Source: a virus
DNA: 31,528 nucleotides
Direction: 5' to 3' (one strand)
Virus record (IMG/VR): IMGVR_UViG_3300027976_000129
Location: 1-31,528 of that record
Positions 26,456-31,528 of this stretch are shown one piece after another. A model generated the notes under the pieces. That model worked only from the letters and a program-made list of their open reading frames with translations, had not been told where the DNA came from and searched no databases. Position 1 is the first letter of the stretch. Each line of letters opens with the position of its first letter. Made by a program: the position numbers and the translations under genes.

Positions 26456-28505
26456 CTGCTTGAACAGCCTGCACTTGCGGTGCTAGTGTTGCTACTGCAA
26501 ATTTGCCTTTTTGGAAATATGTGTCTCCGGTTGTACCGTTAGCATCTGCTCCACCACCGGTTGTTCTCCATTTTTTAGCACCACCAGCACCTAATAAATG
26601 GCTAACTGCTAATATGCCGCCAACTTCTTCAGGTGAAGTGTCTTGTGCTATCGTTCCATTGTTTAACAATGATGTATAATTTTTCTTAGTATATCCAACC
26701 ATGGCACTTTCTTGTATAGTTTCGTTGCCTAAGAACGTTGCTCGATCTGTGATTCCGTCCTTGCCTGTCCATGAGTTAGGATTAGTTAGATCGGCGTTGC
26801 TGGTTACTGACGATTTGATGTATCCCTCATCGATTAGAGCTTGGTAGCCCATTTGATACTTGCCCACATAGCCTAATTCATTGACTGCGGCATAATCACC
26901 ACTGCTCTCACTCTTGCCTATCTGTGCCATGTATGCCGTTAGTTCATCTTTGCTGAGATTACCTACCGTACCGGTTGGCACTGGTTGGTTTCTAATATCA
27001 TACGTTCCACCTGGGTTGACTACTTCGGTTCCGGCCACATTTTTCGTGGCATCAAACGCACCTTTGAATGTTGGTTGTGCTGTGATTCTTGAATTAGAAT
27101 TTTCTGGGTTAAAGAATCTTGCTTGTTGTCCTCTCGGGTAAGGTTCGTGCGTTGGTGCTGACGTACAAATAGTGTTAAGTGATCGTGGAGTCGGTTGCCA
27201 AAAACCGCCCTTCAATGTAGTGTCGCTCAGATTATACTCTTTCAGGCCTCTCACGGCATCGACCGTTTCTGTTCCACCACTGTTCTGTAGTATCTGCGAG
27301 CCTTCTAATGCTAATACACCACCTGCTTTAACTGATATCTTAGCATCAGCTTGTATTTTAAATTGTCCGCCGGATTTAAATTCTGTAGTTCCTGTGGATG
27401 TTACTGACAGTTTGTTCTGTAGTAAAGTGGTCTCTCCTGTTTCTATCTGTAGCTTATTCTCTGCTCGCATCCTGATAGCACCGCCCGACTCAAAATTGAT
27501 GTTGCTGTCGGAATGGAAATTCATAGTACCTTCACTGCGTACATTAAATCCGCCCTTGCTGTACATGCTGATCGTACCGTCTTTGTCCATCTCAATCCAT
27601 GTGTTTCCGTTAGCATGCGATAGATATATCATTTCGTTAGTGTCGTGGAACATTATTTGATGTCCCTTAGCTGTTCTCAATCTTACCAATTGGTCTACGC
27701 CCAAGTTTGTTCCGTCATCCATAACAAAGGTATGTCCACCTTTGCGTGTTTTAACTTTATGATAGTCACTAGTCAGGGTGTTATTGTTTAGCTTGGTTAG
27801 ATAGTCTAGATCTTCAGCAGGGTCATTTGTTGGGCGACCCGGAGTGCTGATGCCAAATACTGCACTAGGAGTTTCTCGCTGGCTACTGCTGGATATAGAT
27901 CCACGTATAGAGTCAGTGTCTAACCCCTGTTGCTTCAATATATTATATTGAGGAATATGTATAGGTTTAGCTATATTATAGAATGCAGAATTAGTTATAT
28001 TTTCAGTAACATTTTCGTTAAATTCTACAACTGGTACGTTGACATTACTAGTAAACTTGTTTGGGCCCAATCGCACGTTCGTACTGCCTGCTAGTCCTGG
28101 CAACATGTGATGACTAAGATTAGGATTTACGCAACCCATCCAATAGCCACGCAACGGGTCTCCCGCAATGAATAATACTATAACATGGACGCCAATGTCT
28201 GGTGGCACCATCCACATACCGTAGGTATGGGCCACACTGGTAAAAGATTCGTGATCATCACTTAGATCAGGATTTGTTGTGTACCCCATAAATGGACTAG
28301 AATAACTAACTGTGCGCCAATTTAACGGTTCGCTTTCAACACCACCTAGATCTGGTATCCACACTTGCACTCGACCACTACGTGTTGGATCTAAATTATT
28401 TTTAACTATACCAATATATGGATGTGGGTCAACACGGGTGGCGGCTGTATCCTCTCTCCGTAAGTTTCTAGTTACCTTAGTGCCTGATCTAAAATCTATT
28501 GCCAT
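26451..28505 (-). CDS. gp5: gp5-like central spike with C-terminal lytic transglycosylase (684 aa)
   Basis: This is the membrane-piercing needle of the baseplate hub. Residues about 28-145 (HPYIGIVKNNLDPTRSGRVQ, VWIPDLGG, GMWMVPPDIGVHVIVLFIAG, GYWMGCV) are the OB-fold of gp5/VgrG proteins. Residues about 253-413 form the triple-stranded beta-helix of repeated short strands (GGHTFVMDDG, GHQIMFHDT, NTWIEMDKDGTISMYSKGG, GGAIRMRAENKLQIETG, GGQFKIQADAKISVKAGG). Unlike T4 gp5, which has a GH24 lysozyme between OB-fold and helix, the enzyme is at the C-terminus. IGKSESSGDYAAVNELGYVG (catalytic Glu candidate E533), KYQMG and SHLLGAGGAKKW are the pattern of SLT-type lytic transglycosylases, which cleave peptidoglycan. 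The gene starts 3 nt after the 854-residue hub protein. Confidence 0.93.
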   Translation of the reverse strand: MAIDFRSGTKVTRNLRREDTAATRVDPHPYIGIVKNNLDPTRSGRVQVWIPDLGGVESEPLNWRTVSYSSPFMGYTTNPDLSDDHESFTSVAHTYGMWMVPPDIGVHVIVLFIAGDPLRGYWMGCVNPNLSHHMLPGLAGSTNVRLGPNKFTSNVNVPVVEFNENVTENITNSAFYNIAKPIHIPQYNILKQQGLDTDSIRGSISSSSQRETPSAVFGISTPGRPTNDPAEDLDYLTKLNNNTLTSDYHKVKTRKGGHTFVMDDGTNLGVDQLVRLRTAKGHQIMFHDTNEMIYLSHANGNTWIEMDKDGTISMYSKGGFNVRSEGTMNFHSDSNINFESGGAIRMRAENKLQIETGETTLLQNKLSVTSTGTTEFKSGGQFKIQADAKISVKAGGVLALEGSQILQNSGGTETVDAVRGLKEYNLSDTTLKGGFWQPTPRSLNTICTSAPTHEPYPRGQQARFFNPENSNSRITAQPTFKGAFDATKNVAGTEVVNPGGTYDIRNQPVPTGTVGNLSKDELTAYMAQIGKSESSGDYAAVNELGYVGKYQMGYQALIDEGYIKSSVTSNADLTNPNSWTGKDGITDRATFLGNETIQESAMVGYTKKNYTSLLNNGTIAQDTSPEEVGGILAVSHLLGAGGAKKWRTTGGGADANGTTGDTYFQKGKFAVATLAPQVQAVQAG

Positions 28506-28508
28506 TGA

Positions 28509-31073
28509 TTATTGTCCAAATGAGTTTTGTTGAGATGGAGCATCAGCTCCTGATGGCACTCCCCTAAATGGGTTAAATGTTGCTGGTTCGTTCTGATCAG
28601 TCATTGGTTGGGTAGTAGCTGTTTCATTTATTCCCCGTAATGCCTGTTGATCTGGTCCTATTAACGGAGGATCTATATTATTGCGTCCTGCTTGTTGCTG
28701 TTGTGCCGACCCTGTATCATCTACAGATTGTGTTAATGCAGTAGCATCTGTGGGGGTAAAGTCTGGGCCTTGATTATATAGTTCTTGTATTGCTTGCTTG
28801 CCAGGAACGTTGTTTCTTTCATCACTGGTTGATACCTTGTTCTGAGCATAGTCCAACGACTGCTGTCTAACCAATCTAACTAAATTAAGGGTCTGTGTAA
28901 ACTGTCCATTTCTAAACTTATTAGTTACGGTTAATACACGATAAAGTCCAGAGAATAAGCTATTCTCATACTTGCTGTCAAATTTCATTAACCCTGTCGA
29001 CTCATCTCTATCAATCGGACTGCGGAATATAAGACTTACATATACTTCACCGTTGTCCATTTTTAAACTGCCATCATAGGTTAATCTAGGGTCTGTATTT
29101 TCTAGCTCAGCCGCAATCTCTGGAGACCAAAATATTTCATCCTGTTTAATAAAGGTAGGATCGCCTATTATCTCTAATTTTATATTCATCATGTCAGCTT
29201 GACTCATAGTCATCAAACTGGCTTCAACATCTGCTATCGCTACCTGCATTGCTGTTGTTGATCCACTACCAGAAGTTGTTCCTGTGTTTATTGTAACTGG
29301 TTTCATAACCAATGGCATTATGGCATTTGGATCTTGTTGCCGTATCTTGTTATATCCGTCGGGGTTTGATTGAACTACCGATTCAACGGGCGAGGCTGGC
29401 GGGGTTGTCCTGGTTAGAAGATTTCTATACAGCGTGAGTGCATTGTAGTAAAGGGCGTTAAATTTGATGTCCACATCTAATATGTCATCATTTTTTCCGG
29501 TATAGATATAATTGTAGGCCTTGACTGGGGTTTTTGCCTGGCCTTGGGGAGCCATGTCAACTTTAACGTTTTCTACCTTGTACTTTTGTATGTTGTATGT
29601 TATCTCTCTGGCCCATATCTTCCTTATCTTATCAAACTCAAGCAGTCTAATAGAAGGAGTGATCTTAAACCAGTAAAGTGGTTTGTTCTTGTTGTCTGTT
29701 TGCTTTTGAAGATATGTTTCTATATCTGTTTCACCGTCGGGTATTACCATCTGATCTGTCATCCATTGACTGTTACGTATTACCCAGGCTATAATCCTGT
29801 CTACGTAAGTACCAGCATTTACCTGGAATATCCTCGTATTGGGATCGTAATCATTGGTGTTTGCTCCGGTTGATGATTTGTATATTGAATTCGTTCTATC
29901 AATTGCAGCCATACCGGTGTCTTTTGGGCTTGATAGAGCGGCCGTTGTAAATGGGCTGTTGGCTATTTCATCATCAAGGAAATTAAAAATATATGTGTCG
30001 TTGGCTCCAATTTTGCCTGCGTCATATGCCGCTTTGGACCAGTTGTTTAGCGCAGTACCATAACTTGTGACCAAGCCAAGGTCAATTTTGGTCTGCAGAC
30101 TCAATAGAGCCGAGTTTGTTGTTGTGATATCAATCGTCGGAATTGGTCTTTTTTCTGTGGTTTCTGTTTTATTTTTATCTGAGCCAACACTGCTGGTAAA
30201 AAATTGTGATATTGTTTTAGCTTTAACTTCAAAATTTGCAGGAGTAGTAACTGTGCTTAGATCAAATGCTGAATGATTGTACGGCACTCCCTCTATCCTG
30301 TATTCTGCTCCCTTTACAGTCATGTTAACATCCATCTTGTTTAGCCTGATGGGCACTCGTTTTGTAGTATCAGGTATCATACCAGTAAGTGCACCAGTGT
30401 CGTCAATACCAAAGAAATCAATCTGCAACATGTATGGCATGTCTAGATAATTGTCACACTCAAGTTCATTACTCAGAGTAATGATCCTGTCCAACAAGGT
30501 AAATCCATATGGTTCTATTAACGTAAACTTGTAATGCACTGCATTAGAATTCCTAGACTGCGCATTTAACCCAACCACCGTTTCTAATTCAAGACCGTCA
30601 AAATAGAAATCATCTGCAAAATGTGGTGCACGTATAAATTGAGTAGGACCTAGTGTGTTATTGTGTCTTCCGGCGCTTGCTATTAGTACCCTGGTTGGAG
30701 AGTAGACACCTTCTTTGACTATCTTATTGTATTCGTCGGCAGTCATCAAAGCCAGGCTCAGTCCGTAGGTATAGCTGGCATACCCATGCAGTGGATTGGG
30801 CACTGGTTTGGATATGTCAGCATCAGGAAATTCTCTAGAATAATTCTCTGTTACGTCAATTGACGGAATCGTTCCTAAATTTGTGCTAGTTTTAGTCGTG
30901 TCTGTAGAGTCTGGTTCAACTGCATCACTGATGTCTGGTTCTACTCCAAAATCGGGTCCTATTTCTCGTTGGACGTTAGTCAACTCAGGAGGAGTTAATT
31001 CGCTCTTGCTTGTGCTTAGTAGAAGAGGTGAAATATTATTTTCTAAATCTTGGTCAGCTGTAGGGAATGCCAT
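28509..31073 (-). CDS. Baseplate hub-like structural protein (854 aa), possible gp27 counterpart
   Basis: A disordered, acidic N-terminus (about 1-90) leads into PNPLHGYASYTYGLSLALMT (about 92-111), the hallmark of a large structural protein conserved in marine T4-like phages. Further blocks are LIEPYGFTLLDRIITLSNEL, MPYMLQIDFFGIDDTGALTG, RVPIRLNKMDVNMTVKGAEY, ITPSIRLLEFDKIRKIWARE, then YNYIYTGKNDDILDVDIKFN. The region near 640-760 has FWSPEIAAELENTDPRLTYD, a YVSLIFRSPIDRD strand and FRNGQFTQTLNLVRL, beta-barrel-type sequence like hub proteins. The last 100 residues are Gln/Pro-rich and probably flexible. Position directly before the gp5-like spike suggests the gp27 role (trimeric ring that holds gp5), but I see no sequence match to T4 gp27. 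AGGG lies about 10 nt before the ATG. Confidence 0.85.
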   Translation of the reverse strand: MAFPTADQDLENNISPLLLSTSKSELTPPELTNVQREIGPDFGVEPDISDAVEPDSTDTTKTSTNLGTIPSIDVTENYSREFPDADISKPVPNPLHGYASYTYGLSLALMTADEYNKIVKEGVYSPTRVLIASAGRHNNTLGPTQFIRAPHFADDFYFDGLELETVVGLNAQSRNSNAVHYKFTLIEPYGFTLLDRIITLSNELECDNYLDMPYMLQIDFFGIDDTGALTGMIPDTTKRVPIRLNKMDVNMTVKGAEYRIEGVPYNHSAFDLSTVTTPANFEVKAKTISQFFTSSVGSDKNKTETTEKRPIPTIDITTTNSALLSLQTKIDLGLVTSYGTALNNWSKAAYDAGKIGANDTYIFNFLDDEIANSPFTTAALSSPKDTGMAAIDRTNSIYKSSTGANTNDYDPNTRIFQVNAGTYVDRIIAWVIRNSQWMTDQMVIPDGETDIETYLQKQTDNKNKPLYWFKITPSIRLLEFDKIRKIWAREITYNIQKYKVENVKVDMAPQGQAKTPVKAYNYIYTGKNDDILDVDIKFNALYYNALTLYRNLLTRTTPPASPVESVVQSNPDGYNKIRQQDPNAIMPLVMKPVTINTGTTSGSGSTTAMQVAIADVEASLMTMSQADMMNIKLEIIGDPTFIKQDEIFWSPEIAAELENTDPRLTYDGSLKMDNGEVYVSLIFRSPIDRDESTGLMKFDSKYENSLFSGLYRVLTVTNKFRNGQFTQTLNLVRLVRQQSLDYAQNKVSTSDERNNVPGKQAIQELYNQGPDFTPTDATALTQSVDDTGSAQQQQAGRNNIDPPLIGPDQQALRGINETATTQPMTDQNEPATFNPFRGVPSGADAPSQQNSFGQ

Positions 31074-31076
31074 TGA

Positions 31077-31382
31077 TTATAACCCTAACGCTGTGGTTAG
31101 AGTATCCTTTTTTGGAATGTATATGGTTGCTCCTGGCAAGAAGTCATAGATTGGATCTTGTAGTATGTTAGGATTGCGAATAGAAAAAACCCACCAAAGA
31201 GAACTGTCACCGTATAAGTCATATGCCAATAGATCGGGTCTATGATTATAGATGTTGTCGATACGATACTGCACATCACTAGGATCTTTTGGTATCGAGG
31301 GTATGTTTGCCACATCTAAAAAGAATGAGAATGTCTCAGTGTTTACATACGGACTAGTCTTGCTGTAGTTCGCCGCCGCCAT
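31077..31382 (-). CDS. gp53: Baseplate wedge protein gp53 (101 aa)
   Basis: gp53 is a small wedge protein that joins neighbouring wedges around the hub of the T4-type baseplate. The diagnostic segment is RPDLLAYDLYGDSSLWWVFS (residues 48-67) followed by IRNPN, DPIYDFLPGATIYIP and a short tail. It is a LysM-like fold in which a length-setting YGD..WW core is nearly invariant. The N-terminal NTETFSFFLDVANIPSIP and DVQYRIDNIY are also usual. At about 100 residues it is shorter than the T4 protein (about 196) but has the whole core. GGAGG lies about 9 nt before the ATG, and the start overlaps the stop of the upstream gene (TAATG), so translation is probably coupled. Confidence 0.93.
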   Translation of the reverse strand: MAAANYSKTSPYVNTETFSFFLDVANIPSIPKDPSDVQYRIDNIYNHRPDLLAYDLYGDSSLWWVFSIRNPNILQDPIYDFLPGATIYIPKKDTLTTALGL

Positions 31383-31528
31383 TATAGGAATCCTCCAAAC
31401 CCTTTCTTCTTGTTCCCAACTAACAATCCTTGGGAGAACTCATTAAGATTAAAGTTATTATGTAAGTTTGCTCTGCTGTACACTGGTCTCAATGTTACTG
31501 ACACTGTACTAGCTGTTGGCACACGTGT
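31382..31528 (-). CDS. C-terminus of a tail-tube-cap or baseplate protein (gp48-like?), partial
   Basis: A frame enters from the right edge and ends with TAA whose last base is the A of the gp53 ATG. The 48 visible residues begin TRVPTASTVSVTLRPVYSRA and end NKKKGFGGFL. The segment TASTVSVTLRPVYSRA is compatible in pattern (alternating beta strand, then R.VY/L) with the end of T4-type gp48, and its place ahead of gp53 fits a tail-tube cap or baseplate protein. Too little is visible for a firm identity. Confidence 0.6.
   Translation of the reverse strand, partial: TRVPTASTVSVTLRPVYSRANLHNNFNLNEFSQGLLVGNKKKGFGGFL

Noticed and set aside
31097-31315. Minus-strand open frame of 72 codons overlapping gp53
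   Set aside because: It lies wholly inside gp53 in another frame, while gp53 has the conserved family core.

Overview
The window is a dense block of virion structural genes from a tailed, contractile (myovirus-type) bacteriophage of the broad T4-like group. The organism call rests on four baseplate proteins in a row (gp53, gp5-like spike, gp25, gp6). The AT-rich composition, the 'MA' starts of nearly all structural proteins and the type of tail-fibre and accessory proteins resemble marine T4-like phages such as cyanophages or pelagiphages. The host cannot be fixed from this sequence. Every real gene lies on the minus strand, so transcription and gene order run from the right end to the left end. 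I saw no tRNA, rRNA, CRISPR array, insertion sequence, integrase or host metabolic gene, and no gene-free stretch of 300 bases.

Right part (31528 to 22629), baseplate: the C-terminus of a probable tail-tube-cap or baseplate protein, then gp53, an 854-residue hub-like protein, a gp5-like needle with a C-terminal lytic transglycosylase, gp25, and an enlarged gp6. These genes are tightly packed: a TAATG overlap or gaps of 3, 3, 8 and 52 nt.

Middle (22599 to 9025): one uninterrupted 4524-residue gene in the position T4 uses for gp7. It has a conserved N-terminal region, a copper-ligand-free cupredoxin-like module, two carbohydrate-binding-like modules, and seven FG-GAP repeats that should form a complete integrin-like beta-propeller. 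This is the most striking object in the window.

Left-middle (9002 to 3028), fibres: five tail-fibre or adhesin-type proteins. They look assembled from shared modules: two share an N-terminal domain, two share a C-terminal domain, and one carries a nine-unit repeat of two or more unit lengths. A strong intrinsic terminator at about 2979-3007 closes this block.

Left end (2948 to 1): a second transcription unit of five overlapping genes. It holds a small conserved phage protein, two diverged paralogous GT-A-type glycosyltransferase-like proteins, a small unknown protein, and a third glycosyltransferase-like protein cut by the window edge. They could glycosylate phage fibres or host surface, but nothing here proves the substrate.

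Regulation: an octamer close to the T4 late-promoter box TATAAATA (here mostly GATAAATA) recurs directly upstream of six genes. In three it stands exactly 5 nt from the annotated start codon; in the other three it lies 19-23 nt away with a normal Shine-Dalgarno in between. This suggests a gp55-type late sigma programme for the whole window and at least one candidate leaderless mRNA.
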